Position numbers and translations under genes: made by a program. Positions 8,419 to 16,729 of a stretch of DNA of 64,000 bases are shown piece after piece. This stretch comes from an uncultured Bacteroidales bacterium (GTDB taxonomy: Bacteria; Bacteroidota; Bacteroidia; Bacteroidales; UBA932), in NCBI GenBank assembly GCA_900319405.1, contig ONOH01000006.1, forward strand, positions 44,983 through 108,982, read 5' to 3'. The notes beneath the pieces are model-generated. The model saw nothing but the letters and a program-made list of their open reading frames with translations, searched no databases and was not told the DNA's origin. Numbering within the stretch: the first letter of the stretch is position 1; every line of letters starts with the position of its first letter.

Positions 8419-9632
8419 AAACTGGCGATTATATCATTGACGGCACTGCGGGCCGATGCGACGGCTTCCACCACCGTCTTGGGACCCAGGATGAAGTCCC
8501 CGGCCACCCAGACGTTGCCGAGGCCTTCCACCTTTCCGCCCTCGGAGGTGACGGGCCAGCCCCACTCGTTCATCACGGCCGGCGTATCCTTGAACATCCG
8601 GAAATCCGGCGTTTCGCTGATGGCCGTAAGGAGCGTGTCGCATTCCACAAAATGCTCCGTTCCCTCGATGATGCGGGTAACCACGCGGCCGCCATCCTCG
8701 GGCTGTACGTTCTCGCAATCACAGAACACGACGCCGCCCTCCTTCACCTCCACCGGAGCCTGGAAAATACGGAACTGCACGCCGTCGGCTTTGGCCTCCT
8801 CCACTTCCAGCGGATTGGCGGGCATATTCTCGAAGGTCTTGCGGTAATAGATCCAGGTTTCGGCCCCCTGGCGGACAGCGGTACGACAGGCATCCATCGC
8901 CACATTTCCGCCGCCGATGACAATGACTTTCTTTCCCAGTTCAAAGGCCGAAGGATCCTTGAGGAAGGGCAGTGCCTGGACGGACTTCTCTTCGCCCGGG
9001 ATATGCAGGGTGGCGGGGTTTTCGGCACCGGCGCCCAGAAGGACGGCATCATAGGAGGCCGACAGCTGGGCCAGCGTTACGTCGTGCCCCACCTCGACAG
9101 AGCCTTTGAATGTAATGCCGGCCTTCTCGAACATATCCTCGAAAGCATCACAGTACTTTTTGTCCAGGCGGAAGGCCGGAATGCCGTAGCGAAGCACGCC
9201 GCCCATCCGGGGATTGGCGTCAATGAGGGTGATATCGGCACCGGCCTCGTACAGCCAGACGGCGGCGGAAAGGCCCACCGGACCGGCACCCACGATGGCG
9301 ATGCACCTGCCTTCCATTTCCGAAGACCTGCGCTGCAGCTGATGCTTGAAAAGGTAGGCTCCGGAAATTTCCTGTTCTATCTCGTACCAGCGCACCGGAG
9401 CCTGTTTGACGTTGAGGACACAGTGGCCGTAGCAGAACTGTTTCCAGTCGCAGACCAGGGAGGTGACGGCGCTCAGGGGGTTGTTGCGGAAAAGCATTTC
9501 CCCGGCTTCTTCTACTTTGCCCTCCCGGTACAGGAGTATGCATTCCGGAACGGGCGTTTGGACAGGACAACCCTGAAGGGCGCATTTTGGTTTTTTGCAC
9601 AGCAGGCAGCGCAAAGCTTCGTTATTAATCAT
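8415..9632 (-). CDS. GltD-like FAD/NAD(P)-dependent oxidoreductase with N-terminal Fe-S domain
   Basis: A flavoprotein of the glutamate synthase small-subunit/dihydropyrimidine dehydrogenase type (405 residues). The N-terminal Cys-rich domain (CLLCKKPKCALQGCP, then CDWKQFCYGHC) should hold 4Fe-4S clusters. Next come an FAD site (IAIVGAGPVGLSAA, about 110-123) and an NAD(P) site (VIVIGGGNVAMDA, about 225-237). A C-terminal FAD motif (NVWVAGDFILGP) closes the domain. These modules usually pass electrons from NAD(P)H to a partner subunit, but no gltB or other partner lies beside it. The physiological acceptor is unknown. It overlaps recR and queC by 4 bases each. Confidence 0.85.
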   Translation of the reverse strand: MINNEALRCLLCKKPKCALQGCPVQTPVPECILLYREGKVEEAGEMLFRNNPLSAVTSLVCDWKQFCYGHCVLNVKQAPVRWYEIEQEISGAYLFKHQLQRRSSEMEGRCIAIVGAGPVGLSAAVWLYEAGADITLIDANPRMGGVLRYGIPAFRLDKKYCDAFEDMFEKAGITFKGSVEVGHDVTLAQLSASYDAVLLGAGAENPATLHIPGEEKSVQALPFLKDPSAFELGKKVIVIGGGNVAMDACRTAVRQGAETWIYYRKTFENMPANPLEVEEAKADGVQFRIFQAPVEVKEGGVVFCDCENVQPEDGGRVVTRIIEGTEHFVECDTLLTAISETPDFRMFKDTPAVMNEWGWPVTSEGGKVEGLGNVWVAGDFILGPKTVVEAVASARSAVNDIIASL

Positions 9633-10255
9633 GGTTTAAAAATTTGGCGGTTAGTAAGAGATCGGCCCAAGGTGAGGGAATCGGCATATTCCAGGTCGTC
9701 GCCGAAGCCCAGTCCCCTTGCGAGGGAGGTGATCCGGATGCCGGACCCCTCTATTTGTCGGTATATGTAAAAAGCTGTGGTTTCTCCTTCCACGTCTCCG
9801 CTCAGGGCCAGGATGACCTCTGCCCCGGCGGGGTTTTCCAATTGTCCCACCCGGTCGGTCAACTCCTTAATGCTCAGATCCGAAGGACCTACGCCGGCTA
9901 TGGGCGAAATGATGCCGCCCAGCACGTGGTACACCCCGTGGTACTGGCCGGTAGCCTCGATGCTCATCACGTCCCTGACGCTCTCCACCACGCAGATGGT
10001 GCGCCGGTCCCGGCTCCGGTCTTCGCAGATGGAGCAGATTTCATCGTCCGAAATCATCCGGCAGCGACGGCAGTAGCATACTTTGTCCCGGAGATTGTCA
10101 ATGGCCGAAGTGAAATGGTGCACATTCTCGGCCGGCTGCCTCAGAAGGTGCAGCGCCAGACGCAAGGCACTCCTCCGTCCCACCCCGGGAAGGGAACTGA
10201 TGGCCTCGACGGCCTCGGAAAGCAGCACGGAAGGATAATTTTCTTTATACGCCAT
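9629..10255 (-). CDS. recR: Recombination mediator RecR
   Basis: DNA-binding ring protein that, with RecO and RecF, loads RecA on gapped DNA. The 208 residues show the helix-hairpin-helix region (LPGVGRRSALRLALHLL), a C4 zinc finger (CYCRRCRMISDDEICSIC, about 58-75) and a Toprim domain (ICVVESVRDVMSIEATGQY onward). Length and order match the family. It sits in a packed minus-strand run with overlapping neighbours; recF and recO are not in the window. Confidence 0.97.
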   Translation of the reverse strand: MAYKENYPSVLLSEAVEAISSLPGVGRRSALRLALHLLRQPAENVHHFTSAIDNLRDKVCYCRRCRMISDDEICSICEDRSRDRRTICVVESVRDVMSIEATGQYHGVYHVLGGIISPIAGVGPSDLSIKELTDRVGQLENPAGAEVILALSGDVEGETTAFYIYRQIEGSGIRITSLARGLGFGDDLEYADSLTLGRSLTNRQIFKP

Positions 10256-11045
10256 AATACGTCAGAAGGCCCTCCATCGGAGAGGCGGCCAAAGTTGAAA
10301 ACTGCACATCATATTCCCGGCCGATGCGCTCAAGAATCTCCCGGCAGGCATAGCCGAAGCCGCCCACAACGCCCACGGGAAGAGGGTCATAGCGGCAAAC
10401 GGTACGTTCGAAAAAAGCACGGAAGTTTTTGTCAACCAGGTCTTTCACATATTCCTCATCGTCATAATGCGAGAGAAGGAACGGGGCAAAGCTGCCCAGG
10501 TACCGGGCCGGAGACGGGCCTCCGTACACGTTTTTGACGATGGTGGGATAATCGGCCCCGAATTCCCGGTCGAACGCCGCGGCGAGGGTCCCCGGAACGA
10601 AGCCTTTGAGATAATCGGTGATGAAAAGGCGGCCCAGCACGGAAGCAGAGCCCTCATCCCCCAGGATGAAGCCGCCGCAAGCTACCTTGTGGGTAATGTC
10701 CCGGCCGTCGTACTGGCAGGTATTGGCTCCCGTGCCGATGATGGCGGCGATACCGGGGGCCCTACCGCACACGGCGCGGGCAACGCCCAGCATATCGGAG
10801 GCGTATTCGACCGTGGCGCCGGGGAACCATCTGCGCAAATCCACGGGGGATTCTCCCACCAGGCCGGCGGCGTAGAAATGGATGCTGTCGATGCCGGGAC
10901 CCAGCCTTTCCGCCGCGTCCTTCACGATGGCTTCCAGCTGCTGCACGGGCGTATGGGCCAGGTTGAAGCCGGGTGTCCGGACGGATTTTCCGCCCGCGAT
11001 GACCCAATCGGCCTTGGTGGCCCCGCAATCCACAATGAGTTTCAC
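10245..11045 (-). CDS. BadF/BadG-family sugar kinase-like protein (N-acetylglucosamine kinase type)
   Basis: An ASKHA-fold ATPase (266 residues) with the phosphate-1 motif LIVDCGATKADWVIA at the N-terminus, the phosphate-2 region AAIIGTGANTC, and CGGFILGDEGSASVLG, typical of the N-acetylglucosamine kinase/BadF group. It probably phosphorylates an amino sugar during cell-wall recycling; this function is inferred from family only. The start codon is GTG, and the end overlaps the recR start by 11 bases. It lies just downstream of pnuC. Confidence 0.8.
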   Translation of the reverse strand: MKLIVDCGATKADWVIAGGKSVRTPGFNLAHTPVQQLEAIVKDAAERLGPGIDSIHFYAAGLVGESPVDLRRWFPGATVEYASDMLGVARAVCGRAPGIAAIIGTGANTCQYDGRDITHKVACGGFILGDEGSASVLGRLFITDYLKGFVPGTLAAAFDREFGADYPTIVKNVYGGPSPARYLGSFAPFLLSHYDDEEYVKDLVDKNFRAFFERTVCRYDPLPVGVVGGFGYACREILERIGREYDVQFSTLAASPMEGLLTYYGV

Positions 11046-11049
11046 GCCC

Positions 11050-11625
11050 CTAATTTACTACTTTTCCGTTCTTTTTCCAATGGTGATAACCGTAGGCGGC
11101 GCTCCCGACATAAGCGGCATACAAAAACGCCATCCAATACTGCCCGGTAGTGATGCAGAGGATGGTGGTCAGGATATCAGCCACTATCCACAGCAGCCAC
11201 TCCTGCAGATAACTCTGGGCCATCCACCAGGTAGCGATGACACTGAGCACGGCGGCCGACGCATCCAGCACCGGCGCCGCGTCCCCGGCGGCCCGGAGGA
11301 TGGACGCGAAAAACAGGGAGCCCAGCACATAAAGGACGGCGCTGACCAGCATCACCCGAGGGGGCAGCACACGAAGGTGAATGACGTTTTCCCCCAACTC
11401 TTCCCCGGCTTTTTTCCAGGCATAAAGACCGTAGAAAGACATCAGGACATAGTAGATGTTCAGGCCCATCGAAGCCCATACGTGCTGCACGCCGAAACTG
11501 AAAGCGCAGGCAGCCCCGGTGAGGATACCCAGCACCCACATGGCGTTCTTCTGGAAGATTTCCAGCACCACATAAACAATGCCGGTCACCAGGGCGAATA
11601 TCTCTATGGCCTGTATCCAGTCCAC
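11050..11625 (-). CDS. pnuC: Nicotinamide riboside transporter PnuC
   Basis: Inner-membrane facilitator that takes up nicotinamide riboside for NAD synthesis. The 191 residues are almost entirely hydrophobic, with about seven helices and the conserved elements GILTGAACAFSFG, NIYYVLMSFYGLYAWKK and WIVADILTTILCITTGQYW. Translation begins at a GTG. No NadR-type kinase gene is adjacent, although the next gene encodes an unrelated ASKHA kinase. NAD-linked nadE is elsewhere in the window (42.2-42.9 kb). Confidence 0.9.
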   Translation of the reverse strand: MDWIQAIEIFALVTGIVYVVLEIFQKNAMWVLGILTGAACAFSFGVQHVWASMGLNIYYVLMSFYGLYAWKKAGEELGENVIHLRVLPPRVMLVSAVLYVLGSLFFASILRAAGDAAPVLDASAAVLSVIATWWMAQSYLQEWLLWIVADILTTILCITTGQYWMAFLYAAYVGSAAYGYHHWKKNGKVVN

Positions 11626-11631
11626 CGTCTG

Positions 11632-12234
11632 TTACCGGACTTCGATGAGTTCCACCACGAATTTGAGGGCGCTGCACGGCGGAATGCCGCGGGTGCCGCT
11701 TTCTCCATAAGCAAGATGAAAGGGCAGGTACAGTTCGTACTTGGCGCCTTCGCTCATCAGCTGCAGGCCTTCCGTCCAGCCCTTGATCACCTGATTGAGG
11801 CCGAACTCGATGGGCTCTCCCCGCTTGTAGGAGCTGTCGAAGACCTTTCCGTCGGGGAAAGAGCCCTCGTAATGGCAATATACCTTGTCCGTGGCCTTGG
11901 GCTTGCGGCCGGTACCTTCCTGGATGACCTTGTACATCAGTCCGCTTCCGGTGGCTTTCACCGCCGGGTCTTTGGCCATTTGGGCCAGGAACTTTTCACC
12001 CTCCTCCCTGGCGGCGGCGCCGGCTGCGGCGGCCCGCTCGGAGGTTTCTTCTTCCAGTTCCTTGTAAAAGGCTTCCAGGGCCTCTCCGGCTTCTTCCAGG
12101 CTGATGGCAGGCTGGGCGCCGGTGAGCATGGCCTTGAGACCGGCCACGAAATCGTCCACGTTGGCAATTCTGATCCCCTGCTGATAGAAACTGGAGGCCA
12201 CGCTCATTCCGAATGCGTAAGATTTTTTATCCAT
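11632..12234 (-). CDS. FKBP-type peptidyl-prolyl cis-trans isomerase
   Basis: Accelerates proline isomerisation during folding. The 200-residue protein has an N-terminal helical dimerisation region of the FkpA/Mip kind (FGMSVASSFYQQGI to about residue 95) and a C-terminal FKBP domain (DKVYCHYEGSFPDGKVFDSS, then LPFHLAYGESGTRGIPPCSAL). I see no signal peptide at the chosen start, so it looks cytoplasmic, unlike many FkpA relatives. The linker (residues 60-90) is Ala- and Glu-rich. The nearest neighbours are the HI0933-type flavoprotein (12-base gap) and pnuC (6-base gap). Confidence 0.93.
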   Translation of the reverse strand: MDKKSYAFGMSVASSFYQQGIRIANVDDFVAGLKAMLTGAQPAISLEEAGEALEAFYKELEEETSERAAAAGAAAREEGEKFLAQMAKDPAVKATGSGLMYKVIQEGTGRKPKATDKVYCHYEGSFPDGKVFDSSYKRGEPIEFGLNQVIKGWTEGLQLMSEGAKYELYLPFHLAYGESGTRGIPPCSALKFVVELIEVR

Positions 12235-12246
12235 ATCCTATAAAAA

Positions 12247-13752
12247 TTATCCTTTCAAAGCTTTGGCGGCACTCTGACCGGCCAGAAAGCCGGTGCAGAA
12301 AGCCAGCTGGAGGTTGTAGCCTCCCGTATCGGCATCCACATCCAAAACCTCTCCGGCCCAGTACAGGCCGGGCTGTTTTTTGGATTCCAAGGTTTTCGCC
12401 ACCACTTCCGAAGTGCTCACGCCGCCAGCCGTCACTACGCAGCGCTCGAAACCTACGAATCCGGCAATTTCCATACGCCAGTCCTTGAGCGTCCCGGCCA
12501 GGCTGTCCACACTCACCTTGGGATTGGTCTTGAGGAAGGCCAGGGTGAGGTTCCAGGGAATGAGTTTTCCCAGCATAATGCGGAAAAGTCGCTGGAAGGA
12601 CTGGCCCTTCGAACGCTCGTCGTGAATAACCTCTTCCCACCTGGCGTGAACGTCCTCGTCGAGTTTTTCCAGTTCCACGGCCGGCTTCAGATCCAGGCTA
12701 ACGGACACTTTCTGACCGTCGATGAGCGCTTTTACCGCCTTTCGGCTCACCATAAAGCCCAGCGGGCCTTCGAGACCGCCGTCGGTAAACTCCACGTCCC
12801 CGAATTCCTGCTGCACCACCGTGCCATTGACACTGAGGGTCAACTGTACGTTTTCCAGGTTATTTCCGTTGAACAACTCGCCCAGGTCGCTGAGCGGGGT
12901 GACCCGTTCAATGTGTTTTTCAAAAGCGGGATACCAGTTCGGGAGGGGGGCGATCTTCCGCTCCCTGGTTTTCCCGTACACGGTCCGGCCGCGGAAAGCC
13001 TGCTTGATTTCTCCGGCCAGGGAAGCCATTTCCTTATAGCCGACAGGGACAAGGGCGGTCAGGGAAGGGACGCAGGAATCTATGCTGTGGCCCAGTTCCT
13101 CGGCCCACATATAGCCGTCTCCGGTAGAGCCCGTGCCGGGATAGGACAGGCCGCCGGTAGCGATGACAAGTTTTTTGCAAGTGTATTCCACCGGTTCGAT
13201 GGTGAGTTCCTCCCGCGTGGGGACAGGTTTTCCGGGCTTGAGTTTCCGGGGGTCGTCCACACGGATGCGCACCTGTTTCCTGCTGGTCTGGACACAGTCC
13301 AGCGAGAAACCGCGGAGGGTGACATCTATGGTTTTCACCTCGCAGTCCGTCACGACTTTGATGCCGGAAAGGGTACAGGCCCTCAGGAGGGTATCCACGA
13401 CATCTCCGGCCATATGGGAGGCAGGAAAGGCACGGTCGCCCCTTTCCACTACACTTTGCAGGCCATACTCCTTCAGGAGGTCCATCACGTCTTGCGGGGT
13501 GAGGTTGTGCCAGGAGGGACTTATAAAATTGACATCGGTCCGGATATGGGAAGAGAAATCCTGCCAATCTTTCACGTTGGTATAATTACAGCGGCCTTTT
13601 CCCGTAATCATTACTTTTCGGCCAGCCTTGGGCATTTTCTCCAAGACGGTTACAGTGCCTCCATTTTCACTTTTTGCCAACTCTTTTGCGGCACCGATGG
13701 CCGCCACAAGCCCGGCAGCTCCTCCTCCGATTACAATGATGTCCGAACGCAT
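12247..13752 (-). CDS. HI0933-family NAD(P)/FAD-dependent flavoprotein
   Basis: A Rossmann-fold flavoprotein of the HI0933/YhiN group. The FAD-binding glycine motif VIGGGAAGLVAAIGAA is at the N-terminus. KAGRKVMITGKGRCNYTN, TGGLSYPGTGSTGDGY (about 205) and the C-terminal GLYWAGEVLDVDADTGGYN are signatures of the family. At 501 residues it is longer than the roughly 400 usual, with extra sequence around residues 160-195 (basic, Pro-rich) and in the central domain. It is the first gene of the seven-gene minus-strand run ending in queC. The reaction is unknown for most members. Confidence 0.87.
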   Translation of the reverse strand: MRSDIIVIGGGAAGLVAAIGAAKELAKSENGGTVTVLEKMPKAGRKVMITGKGRCNYTNVKDWQDFSSHIRTDVNFISPSWHNLTPQDVMDLLKEYGLQSVVERGDRAFPASHMAGDVVDTLLRACTLSGIKVVTDCEVKTIDVTLRGFSLDCVQTSRKQVRIRVDDPRKLKPGKPVPTREELTIEPVEYTCKKLVIATGGLSYPGTGSTGDGYMWAEELGHSIDSCVPSLTALVPVGYKEMASLAGEIKQAFRGRTVYGKTRERKIAPLPNWYPAFEKHIERVTPLSDLGELFNGNNLENVQLTLSVNGTVVQQEFGDVEFTDGGLEGPLGFMVSRKAVKALIDGQKVSVSLDLKPAVELEKLDEDVHARWEEVIHDERSKGQSFQRLFRIMLGKLIPWNLTLAFLKTNPKVSVDSLAGTLKDWRMEIAGFVGFERCVVTAGGVSTSEVVAKTLESKKQPGLYWAGEVLDVDADTGGYNLQLAFCTGFLAGQSAAKALKG

Positions 13753-13765
13753 AGGTTTGAATTTG

Positions 13766-13797
13766 TTTGCAAAAATACAAAAAATCCTTTATATTTG
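13766..13797 (+). promoter_or_regulatory. Promoter of tRNA-Thr
   Basis: TTTG followed after 20 bases by TATATTTG, a full match to the Bacteroidota -33/-7 pattern. Transcription would begin near 13804, about 20 bases before the mature tRNA end. It lies in the short AT-rich gap next to the divergent HI0933-type gene. Confidence 0.7.
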
Positions 13798-13824
13798 CAG
13801 TCCCGATTCACCACAATCGGTCAA

Positions 13825-13897
13825 GCCACTTTAGCTCAGTCGGTAGAGCAGCGCATTCGTAACGCGCAGGTCGTCAGTTCGAGCCTGATGAGTGGCT
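13825..13897 (+). tRNA. tRNA-Thr, anticodon CGT
   Basis: A full cloverleaf can be drawn: 7-bp acceptor stem (GCCACTT with GAGTGGC), 4-bp D stem (GCTC/GAGC), anticodon loop TTCGTAA giving anticodon CGT (reads ACG, Thr) and T arm GTCAG-TTCGAGC-CTGAT. The discriminator is T and no CCA follows, so CCA must be added after processing. The closing pair of the anticodon stem (13855 with 13863) is an A-C mismatch. A strong terminator follows directly. Confidence 0.93.
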
Positions 13898-13898
13898 C

Positions 13899-13936
13899 AA
13901 AAAAAGCTTCCGGGAAATACTCCGGAAGCTTTTTTT
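13899..13936. terminator. Strong bidirectional terminator after tRNA-Thr
   Basis: Seven A, then GCTTCCGG, an 8-base loop, CCGGAAGC and seven T: a perfect inverted repeat of 15 bp ending in a T-run on both strands. It can stop the tRNA transcript on the plus strand. It lies beyond the end of the M1 peptidase gene on the minus strand and could also serve that transcript. Confidence 0.85.
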
Positions 13937-13958
13937 GTGCCACTATGCGTCCACGTTA

Positions 13959-14017
13959 CCCCTTCCCCCAACCCTTCCCTCGGGGAAGGGGGGATTGTCG
14001 GCCTCCGGCCTCCGACA
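13959..14017. repeat. Composite palindromic repeat between tRNA-Thr and the M1 peptidase gene
   Basis: Two inverted repeats lie in tandem: CCCCTTCCCC (13959-13968) with GGGGAAGGGG (13982-13991), and TGTCGG (13996-14001) with CCGACA (14012-14017). Just after them, 14025-14040 repeats the 3' arm of the preceding terminator (TCCGGAAGCTTTTTTG). No open frame of interest overlaps. It looks like an intergenic repeat insertion next to a tRNA, but no other copy of this exact unit is in the window. Confidence 0.55.
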
Positions 14018-14057
14018 GCGGTATTCCGGAAGCTTTTTTGGAACCACATACCATAAT

Positions 14058-16565
14058 TCAATTCTTGCGAAGGAGGTGGTCGGCGGCTTGCAGGAGTTTG
14101 TCTTTCAAAAGAGGCGGAAAGTCGGGATTGTCTGCCAGGAAGCGCTCCACTTCGCAGGCGGCTTCGGGGCTTCCGTGCCCCCTGAGCAGGCTCACACTCC
14201 AATTCTTTGGGAAGAAAATATCACCGGTACGATGGACCTCCTGCAGCTCCCGGAGTCCCGGGTAGATATAGGCTAGCGCCTCTTCCTGGCGGAGCGGGTG
14301 GTTGAGGTATCCTAGGGCCGACGCCGCCCAGGGTTCGATACTCCGGTTCTCCGGCTCCAGCAATAAAGCGAAAACGGCATCCCTTTCCGCTTTCTGCGGA
14401 GAGACCGAGCGATACACATAACGGAACTCCCGAAGCAGATCCCCGTTCTCTATTCTCCCCTCCTGAAGGGTACGGATTGCCTCGTACTCTCCAGGCATCC
14501 GAACGGACAATTCATAGGCAAGGGTCATATAATCCCGTACGCCGAGGGTCAGGCCCTTGTAACCCTTCCCCTCCCGGAATACTGTCCGGAGCACGGCCTG
14601 CACTTTTTCTGTTCGGAACACCTCTGCTAGCGTGCGAAATGCCGTCAGGCGTATCTCTCCGGGGAGTTCCTCGTCCGACGCCACTCCGTACAGCAGTTCC
14701 TCCAGCAGCTCCGATCCCGCCATCGGCCCGTGAATGGACAGGGTCTTCAGGCAGGAGGCTGCCGCTGCAGCAACCAGCGGATCGGCTTCCGTTTTCAGCG
14801 TCCTTTCCAGAATCCGCGCAAATGTCTCGGGAGAGAGAACCCCTCGAATGGCGTTTTCATAGAGGGTGGAAAGGAGCGACAGCCGGGCCTCGGGACGGGC
14901 CATTTCCGAAAGGGCCTCTCCGGATACCCGAGCCGTCATTTCATCGAGTTTGAACCAGCCATAGGAGAGGGCGTCGGGGTCCGGGAAAAGCAGATCGGGG
15001 CAGCCTTCCGGGAGCTGAACGGACACCTCCGGGGCATCGCTCCAGACCGACATCAGCGTCTGTCCGGAGGCATCCCCGAAGGAAATGCGCTGCGGCCATA
15101 CGAGACCTCTGCCCAGCGGATCCTCCTGGGTGACGGTGAGCCGGGTCCCGTTCAGGGCACAACGGATGGTGGGCATCCCTTTTTCCTCTACCCAGACGCG
15201 GCTCCACGCACGGAGGTCTATGTCTGTCCGGGAGTCCAGGATGGAGATGAGGCCGTTCCAATCGGCATTGGCATACAGGTACGTCCTCAAGTATTCGCGG
15301 ATTCCGTCCCGGAACGCCTCCTCTCCCAGCAAATCCGAGAGCATCCGCATCACCACGGGCGCCTTGTCATAGACGATGTTCCCGTAAATGAGCCCGGCGC
15401 TGGAAAGGTTGGGAAGGCCTCTCCGGATGGCATTTGTCCCGGCCGTCCTGTCCTCGGAATAGGCCGTAATGTTGAAATTCTTGAAGTCCCTCAAAGGCAC
15501 GTTCACTTCGGGAAAGAGCGGGGTCGATATCTTCGCCCCGAAGTAGTTGGCATACACCTCTTTGGTCCACACGTCGTTGAACCAGCGCATCGTCACCGCG
15601 TCCCCGAACCAGAGGTGGGAGGTCTCGTGGGCTATGAGTTCTATGCGGGAGAGCTTCTCGGCGGTGGTCGGCGCGGCGCCAAGGAACATCCGCTTGTCAT
15701 TGAAAAGGATGGCTCCGGGGTGCTCCATCCCACCGAACTGGAAACCGGGAACAATCACAAAGTCGTATTTCGGGAAAGGACAGGGTATGCCGGTGTACTC
15801 CTCCAGCCAGTCCAGGGACTGGAATACCTGGGAGAAGATATCGTCCAACTGCGCGATTTTCGCGGGGTCCGTCTCACGGTAATACACGCTCAGGGGCTTC
15901 CCATTCCGTTCCCGCGTTGACTTCTGCCACTTTCCCGCCGCAAAGGCGAAAAGGTAGGTGCTCAGCGGCGGAGTCTCCCCGAAGGCCATTCTCTTCCGGC
16001 CATCGGCCAGTTCTACGGATTCTTCCGGGCCGTTGGCCACGGCCTCCCACTCCGAGGGGAGGTCCAGCGCGAGGGAGAATCGGCCTTTGAGATCCGGCTG
16101 GTCGAAACAGGGAAAGACGGTCCTCGCCCGGTCCGGGACAAAGAGGGTGTACAGATAATCCCCGTTCCGGTTGAGCGAGCGGTCCCCGGAGAGGAAAGCC
16201 ACCTCCACCGTATTCTCCCCCTTCCGAAGATACTTCTCATCCAGGACGATGTGCTCGTTCCGCCAATCGACAGGGCAGGGCCTTCCATTGACTATCAACT
16301 CCTGTACGGCTTCCCTCCCCTCCCGGAAATCCAGTTGAAGCGGTCCCCTTCGACCCAGATGAAAAGAGACAGTCTCTCTCCCGGACACCTGTTCATCCCG
16401 CTTCCCCGGGATATGGAACGACACCGCATAGCGGATATCGGAAAGACGCTCGGAACGATAACGGGCAAGGGACAGGCTTACCCCCTCCTCCACAGGAGGG
16501 ATGTCCCGACTGCAGGAAAAGAAAAGAACGGCAGCAAGCGCCATCAGAAAAAGACTGCTTCGCAT
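14058..16565 (-). CDS. M1-family zinc aminopeptidase, predicted lipoprotein
   Basis: A gluzincin aminopeptidase of about 835 residues. I start it at the ATG giving MRSSLFLMALAAVLFFSC, a lipoprotein signal with its Cys at residue 18; the longer frame adds 34 residues of shadow sequence. The substrate-binding GGMEHPG (for the usual GAMEN) precedes the metal site HETSH, with the third ligand Glu 19 residues later (WTKE). The C-terminal third (about 560-835) is helical and ARM-repeat-like. Expected to act in the periplasm or on the surface, trimming peptides. It is a single-gene unit, divergent from the lytic transglycosylase gene. Confidence 0.9.
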   Translation of the reverse strand: MRSSLFLMALAAVLFFSCSRDIPPVEEGVSLSLARYRSERLSDIRYAVSFHIPGKRDEQVSGRETVSFHLGRRGPLQLDFREGREAVQELIVNGRPCPVDWRNEHIVLDEKYLRKGENTVEVAFLSGDRSLNRNGDYLYTLFVPDRARTVFPCFDQPDLKGRFSLALDLPSEWEAVANGPEESVELADGRKRMAFGETPPLSTYLFAFAAGKWQKSTRERNGKPLSVYYRETDPAKIAQLDDIFSQVFQSLDWLEEYTGIPCPFPKYDFVIVPGFQFGGMEHPGAILFNDKRMFLGAAPTTAEKLSRIELIAHETSHLWFGDAVTMRWFNDVWTKEVYANYFGAKISTPLFPEVNVPLRDFKNFNITAYSEDRTAGTNAIRRGLPNLSSAGLIYGNIVYDKAPVVMRMLSDLLGEEAFRDGIREYLRTYLYANADWNGLISILDSRTDIDLRAWSRVWVEEKGMPTIRCALNGTRLTVTQEDPLGRGLVWPQRISFGDASGQTLMSVWSDAPEVSVQLPEGCPDLLFPDPDALSYGWFKLDEMTARVSGEALSEMARPEARLSLLSTLYENAIRGVLSPETFARILERTLKTEADPLVAAAAASCLKTLSIHGPMAGSELLEELLYGVASDEELPGEIRLTAFRTLAEVFRTEKVQAVLRTVFREGKGYKGLTLGVRDYMTLAYELSVRMPGEYEAIRTLQEGRIENGDLLREFRYVYRSVSPQKAERDAVFALLLEPENRSIEPWAASALGYLNHPLRQEEALAYIYPGLRELQEVHRTGDIFFPKNWSVSLLRGHGSPEAACEVERFLADNPDFPPLLKDKLLQAADHLLRKN

Positions 16566-16729
16566 AGACAAAAAGTCCGGTTTGCACAAATATAACATTT
16601 TTACGGGATTAGTATGGCCAAGCTTGCGCGTCAAACGTGAAAATGACCCAAATCGTGTATCGTGCATCGACCGATTGCGGTAGAATTCTGAATTATTTGC
16701 TATTTTTACATTTTGAAACGGAAAAAACT

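Noticed and set aside
12622-14265. 547-codon plus-strand frame running through tRNA-Thr and its terminator
   Set aside because: A coding region across a tRNA, a strong terminator and palindromes is not credible.
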